Below are positions 36,404-43,907 of a stretch of 64,000 nt of DNA, piece by piece. Position 1 is the stretch's first letter. Each line of letters starts with the position of its first letter. The notes beneath the pieces were generated by a model. It was not told the DNA's origin and ran no database searches. It was given only the letters and a program-made list of their open reading frames with translations. The translations under genes and the position numbers were made by a program. This DNA is from Pelomonas sp. Root405 (GTDB lineage: Bacteria; Pseudomonadota; Gammaproteobacteria; Burkholderiales; Burkholderiaceae_C): the NCBI RefSeq assembly GCF_001425165.1, contig NZ_LMDU01000001.1, positions 1,271,311 through 1,335,310 of the forward strand, written 5' to 3'.

Positions 36404-38121
36404 TGGCCGCCCCAGCGCAGTGCCAGCAACACCACCGTCGCCAACCCAAACACCACCGTCAACCCGCGCCAGAACAGCAGCGGATGCCGTTGCTGCAGCG
36501 GCGTGCGGTCGCGCTTCATGAACTCCGGCCCCGGCGCATGCAGGTCATGCAGGAACTCCGACAACGCCTGCTGCCGTCGCGCCGCCTGGGGCTGCAGCGC
36601 CTTGCGCAGCACGCGGTCCAGCCATTCGGGCAGGTCGGGGCGGCGCGTGCGCAGCGGCACGTATTGCAGCTTGTGCAGGTCGCGCGCGCCGCGCACCTGC
36701 GGAACCTGCAGGCCGTACGGCAGGGCGCCGGTCAGCATCTGGTAGACCAGCACGGCCAGTGCGAACAGCTCGGCCACCGGTGAGCCGCCCTCGCCCGTGA
36801 AGTACTCCGGCGCCGTGTATTGCAGCGTGCCGGCCAGTTCCAGCGCGCGTGCGTCGCCCAGGCCTTCGCTCAAGCCGGCCACATGCGCGGAGGCGAGGTC
36901 GATGAGGATGACGGTGCCCTGCCGGTCGATCATCAGGTTCTCGGGCCGCAAGTCCTGGTGCAGCATCTCCTTGCGGTGCAGCGCCTGCAGGCCGCGGGCG
37001 ATCTGGTCGGCGATGCCGCGCACCTCGTCCAGGGATGGCTTGGGGTGGTCGGTCATCCATTGCGCCAGCGTCTGGCCATGGATGAACTCGACGGCGGTGA
37101 ACAGGTGCTCGCGCTTCTGTTCGGCCGGCGCGGCCTTGATGACGTGCGGGCTGTCGATGCGCCGGGCCACCCATTCCTCGGTGGAGAAGCGGTCCAGCTC
37201 GCGCGCGTTGCCGACGAGGTCGGCCGTGGGCAGCTTGAGCGCCCATTCGCGCCCAGCTGCATCGACCGCGAGCACGACCTGGCTGCGCGCGGTCTGCTGC
37301 AGCTCGCGCACGACGCGGTAGCCCTCGAAGGTCTGCCGTGGCGACAGAGGGGGTGGCAGGCGCAGTCCGTCGCGGCTCAGGGGCGAGGTGAGCGGGCTTG
37401 GCAGGGACTCGACGCGCGCCAGCATCACGGTGACGTTGTCTTCGCTGCCGCGCGCAAGCGCCGCCGCGACGAGGGCTTCGGCCGCCGCCTGCATGTCCGG
37501 GCCATGCCGGGTCAGCGTCTCGTTGATGACGGCGACGTCCAGAAACTCGTAGGCGCCGTCGCTCGCCAGCAGGAAGGTCTCGCCGACCTCGGTGGGCCAG
37601 CTGGCGTAGTCGATGTCCAGGTGCGCATTCACGCCCAGGGCGCGGCCGAGGTAGGTCTGGCCGCCGTAGACACGCACCCGGTGGTCCTGGCTCAGCTGCT
37701 CCAGCGCGTTGGCGTGCACGCGGTAGACCCGCGTGTCGCCCACGTGCAGCAAGTGCACCTCGCGGCCCTTGAACACCAGCGCGCTGAAGGTGCAGACGTG
37801 GCCGCGGTCCTTGTCGAAACGCCCGTCACCGCGCTGGCTCTCGGCGTGCAGCCAGCCGTTGGTGGCGGCCAGCACGCAGTGCGCGGCGCGGCGCACCGTC
37901 CAGGCTTCGGAGGTGCCGTAGTAGTCCTCCAGGAAACCGCGCACGGCGGCCGCGCTGGCAACCTGGCTGACCGCGCTGCTGCTGATGCCATCGGCAATGG
38001 CCAGCGCGATGCCGCGCGAGCGACGCTGCGCATCGGTCGGCTGCGCGACGCCGTGGAAGTCCTGGTTCAGCGGCTTGCGGCCGGCCTCGGAATGCTGGCC
38101 GACGATCAGCCGCAGCGTCAT
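36400..38121 (-). CDS. PP2C phosphatase fused to a protein-kinase-like domain, nitrite-assimilation operon
   Basis: The 573-residue protein has a PP2C-type phosphatase domain (about 1-240) with the metal-binding positions kept: LNQDFHG, AIADGISSS, LASDGAYEFL, SEDNVTV. A Ser/Thr-kinase-like domain follows (about 260-520) and a C-terminal membrane anchor (about 547-570). The kinase part has a Lys (WALKLP) and HQDLRPENLM at the catalytic loop. The Gly-rich loop is poor, and IDLASAH stands where DFG is expected, so activity is uncertain. A similar kinase gene sits with nirBD and nasA in Pseudomonas aeruginosa, as I recall. It overlaps the nirC stop by one base (TGATG). Confidence 0.85.
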   Translation of the reverse strand: MTLRLIVGQHSEAGRKPLNQDFHGVAQPTDAQRRSRGIALAIADGISSSAVSQVASAAAVRGFLEDYYGTSEAWTVRRAAHCVLAATNGWLHAESQRGDGRFDKDRGHVCTFSALVFKGREVHLLHVGDTRVYRVHANALEQLSQDHRVRVYGGQTYLGRALGVNAHLDIDYASWPTEVGETFLLASDGAYEFLDVAVINETLTRHGPDMQAAAEALVAAALARGSEDNVTVMLARVESLPSPLTSPLSRDGLRLPPPLSPRQTFEGYRVVRELQQTARSQVVLAVDAAGREWALKLPTADLVGNARELDRFSTEEWVARRIDSPHVIKAAPAEQKREHLFTAVEFIHGQTLAQWMTDHPKPSLDEVRGIADQIARGLQALHRKEMLHQDLRPENLMIDRQGTVILIDLASAHVAGLSEGLGDARALELAGTLQYTAPEYFTGEGGSPVAELFALAVLVYQMLTGALPYGLQVPQVRGARDLHKLQYVPLRTRRPDLPEWLDRVLRKALQPQAARRQQALSEFLHDLHAPGPEFMKRDRTPLQQRHPLLFWRGLTVVFGLATVVLLALRWGGH

Positions 38122-38933
38122 CAGCTCAGCGCGCGCTTGGGCGCGGTCTTGTAGTGAGTTGCGTAGAGGGTGAGACCGACAAAGGTCAGGCCGCCGACGA
38201 GGTTGCCGATGACGGTGGGGATCTCGTTCCAGATCAGGTAATCCATGATCGTGAAGTTGCCGCCCAGCATCAGGCCCGAGGGGAACAGGAACATGTTGAC
38301 GATGCTGTGCTCGAAGCCCATGTAGAAGAACACCATGATCGGCATCCACATGCCGATGGCCTTGCCGGAGACGGAGGTCGACATCATCGCGGCGACGACG
38401 CCGGTGGACACCATCCAGTTGCACAGCACGCCGCGTACGAACAGCGTCAGCATGCCCGCCGCGCCGTGCGCCGAGTAGCCCACCGTGCGGCCCTCGCCGA
38501 TGTGGCCGATCTTCTGGCCTACCGCGTTGGGCGCCTCGCTGAAGCCGAACGTGAAGATGATCGCCATCAGCACGGCCACCGTCATCGCACCGGCGAAGTT
38601 GCCGAAGAACACCAGCGTCCAGTTGCGAAAGCACCCGCCCCAGGTGGCGCCGGGGCGCTTGTCCAGCACGGCCAGCGGCACCAGCGTGAACACGCCGGTC
38701 AGCAGGTCGAAGCCCATCAGGTAGAGCAGGATGAAGCCGACCGGGAACAGCATGGCGCCGATCAGCGGGTTGCCGGTGTTGACGGTCACCGTCACCGCGA
38801 ACGCGGCGGCCAGCGACAGGATGGCGCCGGCCATGTAGGCGCGGATCAGCGTGTCGCGGGTGGACATCAGCAGCTTGGATTCACCGGCATCCACCATCTT
38901 GGTGACGAATTCGGTTGGGACGACGTAGGCCAT
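38121..38933 (-). CDS. nirC: Formate/nitrite transporter family channel
   Basis: NirC-type proteins are pentameric channels that move nitrite across the inner membrane. The 270-residue product has six membrane segments typical of the FNT family (for example GAILSLAAAFAVTV and GFILLYLMGFDLLTGVF). The FNT signatures GGCFRNWTLVFFGNFAG, RGVLCNWMVSTGV and FEHSIVNMFLFPSG are present, the last including the conserved pore His. The ATG at 38933 opens MAYVVPTEFV; an in-frame upstream ATG at 38972 would sit in the hairpin-rich leader. It follows nirB-nirD on the same strand, so import and reduction of nitrite are encoded together. Confidence 0.92.
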   Translation of the reverse strand: MAYVVPTEFVTKMVDAGESKLLMSTRDTLIRAYMAGAILSLAAAFAVTVTVNTGNPLIGAMLFPVGFILLYLMGFDLLTGVFTLVPLAVLDKRPGATWGGCFRNWTLVFFGNFAGAMTVAVLMAIIFTFGFSEAPNAVGQKIGHIGEGRTVGYSAHGAAGMLTLFVRGVLCNWMVSTGVVAAMMSTSVSGKAIGMWMPIMVFFYMGFEHSIVNMFLFPSGLMLGGNFTIMDYLIWNEIPTVIGNLVGGLTFVGLTLYATHYKTAPKRALS

Positions 38934-38976
38934 GGTTGTCTCGTGTTGAGGTTGAGGCGAAGGGGTGTCCAAAGCA

Positions 38977-39011
38977 CAGACGCCCCCAGCCAGTCCGGCT
39001 GAGGGCGTCTG
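38977..39011 (-). terminator. Terminator-like hairpin before nirC
   Basis: On the minus strand CAGACGCCC (39003-39011) pairs with GGGCGTCTG (38977-38985), with an inner AGCC/GGCT pairing, giving a long GC-rich stem. A TTT follows after a few bases (GTGCTTTGG). It lies between nirD and nirC. Together with the hexaloop hairpin at 39027-39044 it looks like an intra-operon attenuator. Confidence 0.5.
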
Positions 39012-39026
39012 CAGTTCGATGAGATT

Positions 39027-39044
39027 CGTGGCGTCGTTGCCACG
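39027..39044 (-). promoter_or_regulatory. ANTAR-type hexaloop hairpin in the nirD-nirC gap
   Basis: The minus-strand RNA reads CGUGGC, AACGAC, GCCACG: a perfect 6-bp stem with a six-base loop having A at position 1 and G at position 4. That is the rule for RNA bound by ANTAR antiterminators such as NasT/NasR. The terminator-like stem at 38977-39011 follows 15 bases later. A clear second hexaloop hairpin was not found, and another perfect stem (39058-39081) lies just upstream. Confidence 0.5.
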
Positions 39045-39057
39045 TGGAGCGACCCTC

Positions 39058-39081
39058 CTGGCGGCGCTCGCAGGCCGCCAG
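39058..39081 (-). other. Perfect 8-bp stem just after nirD
   Basis: CTGGCGGC and GCCGCCAG enclose an eight-base loop, starting 15 bases after the nirD stop. No T run follows. It may protect the nirBD message or be part of the structured nirD-nirC gap. Confidence 0.45.
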
Positions 39082-39095
39082 AAAGGCGAGGGGTT

Positions 39096-39425
39096 TCAGG
39101 CCAGCGCGACGAGCACGCGGCCGTCCTGCACCTGCACGGCATGGGCACGCACCGATTGCTCGGGCGCCTCCAGGCATTCGCCGGTGGTCAGGTCGAAGTG
39201 GTTCTTGTAGAGGGGCGACGCGACGACGACGCGCTCGCCGAGGTTGCCCACCAGGCCGCGCGACAGCACGCTGGCGCCGGAGCGCGGGTCGATGTTGTCG
39301 ATGGCGTGGAAGCGGTCGCTGCCGATGCGGAACACGGCCACATGGCGGTCGCCCACGCGGGCGGCGACGCCGGTGTCGGGCAGGATGTCGTCAATGTGGC
39401 AGACGGCGGTGAAGTGCTGGCTCAT
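39096..39425 (-). CDS. nirD: Nitrite reductase (NADH) small subunit
   Basis: NirD is the small partner of NirB in assimilatory reduction of nitrite to ammonium. The 109-residue protein has the Rieske-like fold of the family (VCHIDDILPDTGVAARVGDRHVAVFRI, NIDPRSGASVLSRG, SPLYKNHFDLTTGECLE). It lacks the Rieske Cys/His cluster ligands, as is normal for NirD. It starts 20 bases after the nirB stop. After its stop, three hairpins occupy the gap before nirC. Confidence 0.93.
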   Translation of the reverse strand: MSQHFTAVCHIDDILPDTGVAARVGDRHVAVFRIGSDRFHAIDNIDPRSGASVLSRGLVGNLGERVVVASPLYKNHFDLTTGECLEAPEQSVRAHAVQVQDGRVLVALA

Positions 39426-39445
39426 GCGGTACTCCTTGGCTGGGC

Positions 39446-41980
39446 TCAGGCGGGTTGCGCTTCGCGCTCTTCGGCGCGCTCTTCCGGGCGGGCGGGGCGG
39501 ATCTGGCCGCGCTCCTCGACGAAGACGATCTGCTCGTCGCGCTGGTCGCTGTTGACGAAGGAGCGGAAGCGCTGGCGCACTTCGGGCGTGTTGACGGCCG
39601 TCTTCCATTCGCACTGGTAGGTGTCGACGACGGCCTGCATCTGCGCTTCGAGCTCGGCGCCCAGGCCCAGGCTGTCGTTGATGACGACGTCCTTCAGGTA
39701 GTGCAGACCGCCTTCGAGGTTGTCGCGCCAGGTGCTGGTGCGCTGCAGGCGGTCGGCCGTGCGCACGTAGAACATCAGGAAGCGGTCGATGAACTTGATC
39801 AGGTCGGCCTTGGAGAGGTCGCTGGCGATCAGCTCAGCGTGGCGCGGCTTCATGCCGCCGTTGCCGGCCACATACAGGTTCCAGCCCTTCTCGGTGGCGA
39901 TGATGCCGACGTCCTTGCCCTGCGCCTCGGCGCATTCCCGCGTGCAACCCGACACGCCGAACTTGATCTTGTGCGGCGCGCGCAGGCCCTTGTAGCGGTT
40001 CTCGATCTCGACGGCCAGGCCGACCGAATCGTCCACGCCATAACGGCACCAGGTGCTGCCCACGCAGCTCTTCACCGTGCGCAGCGACTTGCCGTAGGCG
40101 TGGCCGGATTCAAACCCGGCGGCGATCAACTCCTCCCAGATGAAGGGCAGCTGCTCGACGCGGGCGCCGAACATGTCGACGCGGGCGCCGCCGGTGATCT
40201 TGGTGTACAGGCCGTATTTCTTGGCGACCTGGCCCACGGCGATCAGGCCGTCGGGCGTCACTTCGCCGCCCGGCATGCGCGGCACGACGGAATAGCTGCC
40301 GTCCTTCTGGATGTTGCCGAGGTAGTAGTCGTTGCTGTCCTGCAGCGCGGCCAGCTTGGGTTCCAGCACGAACTCGTTCCAGCAGGACGCGAAGATGCTC
40401 GCGGCGGCGGGCTTGCAGATGTCGCAGCCCAGGCCCTTGCCGTGCCTGGCCATCAGGTCGCTGAAGGTCTTGATGCCGCCCACGCGGATGAGGTGGTACA
40501 GCTCCTGGCGCGAATGCGGGAAGTGCTCGCAGATGTGGTTGTTCACGGCCATGCCGCGCTTCTTCATCTCGAACTTCATCACCTGCGTGACCAGCGGCAC
40601 GCAGCCGCCGCAGGTGGCGCCGGCCTTGGTGCAGGCCTTGATCTCGCCCATCGTCGTGGCGCCCTCGCCGACGGCCGCGCAGATCTGGCCCTTGGTGACG
40701 TTGTTGCACGAGCAGAGCTGGGCGCTGTCGGGCAGTGCGTCCGGGCCGATGCCCACCTTGGCCTTGCCGTCGCTGCTGGGCAGGATCAAGAACTCCGGGT
40801 CGGCCGGCAGCTTGATGCCGTTCAGCTGCATCTGCTGCAGCGTGCCGTACTCGGCCGCGTCGCCCACCAGCACGGCGCCGAGCAGGAACTGGCCGTCCTC
40901 GCTGACGACGAGCTTCTTGTAGACCTGCTTGCGCTCGTCGACGAACTGGTAGCTGCGGCAGTTGGCCGTTTTGCCGTGGGCGTCGCCGATGCTGGCGACA
41001 TCCACGCCCATCAGCTTGAGCTTGGTAGACAGGTCGGCGCCGGGGAAGGCGGCGTCGGCATCGCCGGTGATGTGGCGCGCGGCGACGCGGGCCATCTCGT
41101 AGCCGGGGGCCACGAGGCCATAGGTCATCTCGTTCCAGGCCGCGACCTCGCCGATGGCGTAGACGTTGCGGTCGCTGGTGCGGCAGTGGTCGTCGATGAC
41201 GACGCCGCCGCGCGGGCCGATCGCCAGCACGCATTGGCGCGGCAGTTCGTCGCGGGGGCGGATGCCGGCGGAGAACACGATCATGTCGGTCTCCAGCCAG
41301 GTGCCATCGGCGAACACCATGCGGTGGCGGGCCGTCGCGCCGTCGGTGATCTCCAGCGTGTTGCGGCCGGTGTGCACCTGCACGCCGAGATCTTCGATCT
41401 TCTTGCGCAGCACGCGGCCACCGCCCTCGTCGATCTGCACGGCCATCAGCCGCGGCGCGAACTCGACGACATGCGTCTCCAGCCCCATGTCGCGCAGCGC
41501 CTTGGCGCATTCCAGGCCCAGCAGCCCGCCGCCGACGACGACGCCCGTCTTGGACACCTTGCCGCTGGCCTGCATGCCTTCCAGGTCCTCGATGGTGCGG
41601 TAGACATGGCAGTGCGGCCGGTCGCGGCCCGGCACCGACGGCACGAAGGGATACGAGCCGGTGGCGAGCACCAGCTTGTCGTAGGGGACGACCTCGCCGT
41701 TCGCCAACGTGACGGTGTTGTCACGCCGCTCGACGGCCACGGCCTTGGCGGCCAGGCGCAGCTGGAAACCGGGGTGCTTCTCGAAGAAGCCCGGCGGCAC
41801 CAGCGACAGGTCCTCGGCTGACTTGCCCGAGAAGAACTCGGACAGGTGCACGCGGTCGTAGGCCGGGCGCGGCTCCTCGCACAGCACCGTGACCTGCACG
41901 TCGCCGGCGGCGGGGCCCTCGGCGAGGGATTCAAGAAATTTCTGGCCCACCATTCCGTGGCCGATGAGGACGATGTGCAT
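39446..41980 (-). CDS. nirB: Nitrite reductase (NADH) large subunit
   Basis: NirB reduces nitrite to ammonium with NADH through FAD, a [4Fe-4S] cluster and siroheme. The 844-residue protein opens with the FAD site IVLIGHGMVG, then the NAD domain VVGGGLLGLECAKAL. A BFD-like [2Fe-2S] region follows (CSCNNVTKGQICAAV and GATCGGCVPL). The sulfite/nitrite-reductase half has SCVGSTWCRYGV and GVSGCTRECAEAQ, which hold the siroheme/[4Fe-4S] cysteines. The ATG at 41980 starts the FAD domain; the frame stays open upstream through the structured leader. It is the first gene of nirB-nirD-nirC-kinase, with a sigma-54 promoter about 180 bases upstream. Confidence 0.96.
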   Translation of the reverse strand: MHIVLIGHGMVGQKFLESLAEGPAAGDVQVTVLCEEPRPAYDRVHLSEFFSGKSAEDLSLVPPGFFEKHPGFQLRLAAKAVAVERRDNTVTLANGEVVPYDKLVLATGSYPFVPSVPGRDRPHCHVYRTIEDLEGMQASGKVSKTGVVVGGGLLGLECAKALRDMGLETHVVEFAPRLMAVQIDEGGGRVLRKKIEDLGVQVHTGRNTLEITDGATARHRMVFADGTWLETDMIVFSAGIRPRDELPRQCVLAIGPRGGVVIDDHCRTSDRNVYAIGEVAAWNEMTYGLVAPGYEMARVAARHITGDADAAFPGADLSTKLKLMGVDVASIGDAHGKTANCRSYQFVDERKQVYKKLVVSEDGQFLLGAVLVGDAAEYGTLQQMQLNGIKLPADPEFLILPSSDGKAKVGIGPDALPDSAQLCSCNNVTKGQICAAVGEGATTMGEIKACTKAGATCGGCVPLVTQVMKFEMKKRGMAVNNHICEHFPHSRQELYHLIRVGGIKTFSDLMARHGKGLGCDICKPAAASIFASCWNEFVLEPKLAALQDSNDYYLGNIQKDGSYSVVPRMPGGEVTPDGLIAVGQVAKKYGLYTKITGGARVDMFGARVEQLPFIWEELIAAGFESGHAYGKSLRTVKSCVGSTWCRYGVDDSVGLAVEIENRYKGLRAPHKIKFGVSGCTRECAEAQGKDVGIIATEKGWNLYVAGNGGMKPRHAELIASDLSKADLIKFIDRFLMFYVRTADRLQRTSTWRDNLEGGLHYLKDVVINDSLGLGAELEAQMQAVVDTYQCEWKTAVNTPEVRQRFRSFVNSDQRDEQIVFVEERGQIRPARPEERAEEREAQPA

Positions 41981-42046
41981 GTGTTTGATCGAAGCAGGCT
42001 GCGCCGACCGGACCGGGTGCGGCCAGGTCGGAGGGACCAGTAAGAA

Positions 42047-42080
42047 GGCCCCGAGAGCAGCGGGCTGCTCGGTCGGGGCC
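42047..42080 (-). terminator. Terminator-like stem in the nirB leader (candidate attenuator)
   Basis: On the minus strand GGCCCCGA, CC, GAGCAGC, CC, GCTGCTC, TCGGGGCC folds into a 15-bp stem with one symmetric mismatch, followed by TTCTTA. It lies between the predicted start of transcription (about 42150) and the nirB ATG. It is strong enough to stop RNA polymerase unless relieved. Confidence 0.6.
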
Positions 42081-42092
42081 GGAAGAGGAGGT

Positions 42093-42124
42093 TCGCCGCC
42101 TTTGGCGATGCTTCTGCGGAAGCA
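42093..42124 (-). promoter_or_regulatory. Tandem hairpins in the nirB leader, possible ANTAR antiterminator target
   Basis: The leader RNA first forms UGCUUC, CGCA, GAAGCA (42109-42124). UCGCC, AAAGGC, GGCGA (42093-42108) follows with no gap. The second has a 5-bp stem and a six-base loop with A at position 1 and G at position 4, the ANTAR-target rule. The first loop is four bases and does not fit. The terminator-like stem at 42047-42080 follows 12 bases later. The order (tandem hairpins, then terminator) is that of NasT/NasR-controlled leaders; an alternative fold pairs GCCGCC-CUUUG with CAAAGGCGGC. Confidence 0.5.
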
Positions 42125-42160
42125 AAGGGCGGCTTCAGCGCAGCACCTCAGGCAGGACTT

Positions 42161-42176
42161 CGCAAGACGCATGCCT
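42161..42176 (-). promoter_or_regulatory. Sigma-54 promoter of the nirB operon
   Basis: The minus strand reads AGGCATGCGTCTTGCG, which matches TGGCAYRNNNNTTGCW in the GG-N10-GC core, CA, Y, R and TTGC. Only the outermost bases differ. Transcription would start near 42150, giving a leader of about 170 bases before nirB. The NtrC-type site at 42229-42243 is about 55 bases upstream of the -24 element. Confidence 0.68.
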
Positions 42177-42228
42177 GCGCCGCTGACGTGCATCGCCCGG
42201 GTGGGGGCGCCGTGTTCACGGCGCGGCG

Positions 42229-42243
42229 GCACTGCAGCGGTGC
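42229..42243 (-). promoter_or_regulatory. NtrC-type activator site for the nirB operon
   Basis: The minus strand reads GCACC, GCTGC, AGTGC, a full match to GCACY-N5-RGTGC. It lies in the gap between the MBL-fold gene and nirB, upstream of the sigma-54 promoter at 42161-42176. The rest of the 297-base gap holds the leader hairpins and a GGGGCG/CGCCCC stem (42262-42276) just after the MBL gene. Confidence 0.65.
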
Positions 42244-42277
42244 GATGCGGCGCACCGCCGCGGGGCGCGTCGCCCCG

Positions 42278-43234
42278 TCAGCGGGCCGGGCGGTCCAGCA
42301 TCACTTCCAGGCCCTGGGCGTTCAGCTCGGCGTCCAGCGCCAGCCATTCGGCGGCTTCCAAGCCGGCGGCATGCCCATGAGCGCGCAGCCGCGCGAGATA
42401 GCCGTCCAGCAGGCCGGCCTTGAGCCTGTCGTGCCGGTCCGGCGCGCTGCGCAGCAACTCGGCCAGCGCGACCATCTCGTCGACCTGTTCCAGCATCACC
42501 GCGGCCAGGCGCCGCACCTCGGCGACCGAGCCGCCGATGCGGCCGTAGTGCGTCACCTGCATCGCCACCGGTTCGGCCGCCAGCAGGCGCGCGACGGTGG
42601 CCTTCAGCGCCTCGGGCTCGAACTGCACCGGGGTGCTGGTCGGCAGGATCCAGGCGCGGCCGTCGACGTCGAAGGCGCGGTAGGACAGGCCGAAGGTATC
42701 GCCGGTGAACCAGCTGCGGCTCGTCTCATCCCAGATCGCGTGGTGGTGCTTGGCGTGACCGGGGCTGTCGATGAGGCGCAGCGGCCGGCCGGCCAGGTGG
42801 ACGACCTGTTCATCATGGCTGGCCTCGGCGCGCTCGGCCGGCACGGGCACCAGCTTGCCGTAGCTGCGCTGCATCTCGTCTTCGCCATAGACGGCGAGCG
42901 CGCCCAGCCACAGCGCCTTGGGATCGACCATGTGGCGCAGGCCGCGCGGGTGCACCAGCGCGCGGGCGCGGGGCAGGGCCTCCATCAACAGGCCGACGCC
43001 GCCGGCGTGGTCGAGGTGCACATGAGTGGGAATGACCCAGTCCACCGCTTCTGTCGTCAGCCCCAGCGCATCGAGGGCGGCCAGCAGGCGTGGCACCGCG
43101 TGGTTGGTGCCGGTGTCGATGAATGCCGCGCGGCCGTCCTCCACCATCAGGTAGGCCGCGTCGAAGCGCGGGCGCTGGAAGCCGGTGTCGATGGCGTAGA
43201 TGCCGTGGCCGAGGTCTTCGATGAAATCAAGCAT
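42278..43234 (-). CDS. MBL-fold metallo-hydrolase
   Basis: The 318-residue protein has the metallo-beta-lactamase metal motif THVHLDHAGG (about 70-79), an earlier strand FIDTGTNHAV, the third His in DSPGHAKHHH, the bridging Asp in WFTGDTFG, and a late His in QVTHYGRIGG. The C-terminal third is helical. Related proteins are annotated only as MBL-fold hydrolases; the substrate is unknown. The ATG at 43234 begins LDFIEDLGHGIYAIDTG. It is divergent from the peptide deformylase gene across 60 bases and upstream of nirB on the same strand, but the sigma-54 promoter between them suggests separate control. Confidence 0.83.
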   Translation of the reverse strand: MLDFIEDLGHGIYAIDTGFQRPRFDAAYLMVEDGRAAFIDTGTNHAVPRLLAALDALGLTTEAVDWVIPTHVHLDHAGGVGLLMEALPRARALVHPRGLRHMVDPKALWLGALAVYGEDEMQRSYGKLVPVPAERAEASHDEQVVHLAGRPLRLIDSPGHAKHHHAIWDETSRSWFTGDTFGLSYRAFDVDGRAWILPTSTPVQFEPEALKATVARLLAAEPVAMQVTHYGRIGGSVAEVRRLAAVMLEQVDEMVALAELLRSAPDRHDRLKAGLLDGYLARLRAHGHAAGLEAAEWLALDAELNAQGLEVMLDRPAR

Positions 43235-43294
43235 GCAGCGTGGGGAAGGGGGGCTTCCTAGAATCACCGGTCACGATAGCCGAAGGAGGCCCCG

Positions 43295-43834
43295 GTGGCC
43301 GTTCACGAGATTTTGAAGATGGGGGACCCACGCCTGCTGCGGGTCGCCAAGCCGGTGACCGAGTTCGGCACGCCCGAGTTGAAGGCGCTGATCGCCGACA
43401 TGTTCGAGACCATGGCCGCAGCCAACGGCGCCGGGCTGGCCGCGCCGCAGATCGGCGTGGACCTGCGCCTGGTCATCTTTGGCTACAGCAAGAACGTGCG
43501 CTATCCCGAGGCGCCGCCCGTGCCGCCGACCGTCCTGATCAACCCGCAGATCGAAGTGCTGGACGGCGGAAGGACCGAGGGCTGGGAGGGCTGCCTGTCC
43601 GTGCCCGGCCTGCGCGGCGTGGTGGCACGCGACGAGCGCATCCGCTACACCGGCTTCGATGCCGATGGGCAGCCCATCGATCGCGTCGCCGATGGCTTCC
43701 ACGCCCGCGTCGTCCAGCATGAGTGCGATCACCTGGACGGCATCCTCTACCCGATGCGGGTCACCGATTTCACGCGTTTCGGCTTCACGTCTGTGCTTTT
43801 CCCCGAACTGGACCCGAATAGCGACGACGATTGA
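43295..43834 (+). CDS. def: Peptide deformylase, GTG start
   Basis: Deformylase removes the formyl group from the first Met of new proteins. The 179-residue enzyme has all three family motifs: [21 protein letters not shown] with the metal Cys, and QHECDHLDG with two metal His and the catalytic Glu. It starts with GTG at 43295, with AAGGAGG at 43283-43289 placed correctly; no ATG is available near. It does not neighbour fmt, so it may be a second copy beside a def-fmt locus elsewhere. Confidence 0.93.
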   Translation: MAVHEILKMGDPRLLRVAKPVTEFGTPELKALIADMFETMAAANGAGLAAPQIGVDLRLVIFGYSKNVRYPEAPPVPPTVLINPQIEVLDGGRTEGWEGCLSVPGLRGVVARDERIRYTGFDADGQPIDRVADGFHARVVQHECDHLDGILYPMRVTDFTRFGFTSVLFPELDPNSDDD

Positions 43835-43907
43835 TTGCAAAGTTTGTAAACGTCGTGCACCGCGCCATGGGCCGCCGCGTTAGCTTGCCGCAAAGGAGCC
43901 TCCCGAT

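Noticed and set aside
42262-42276. GGGGCG/CGCCCC stem after the MBL-fold gene as its terminator
   Set aside because: It is a short stem without a T run; it may have this role but cannot be supported as a terminator.
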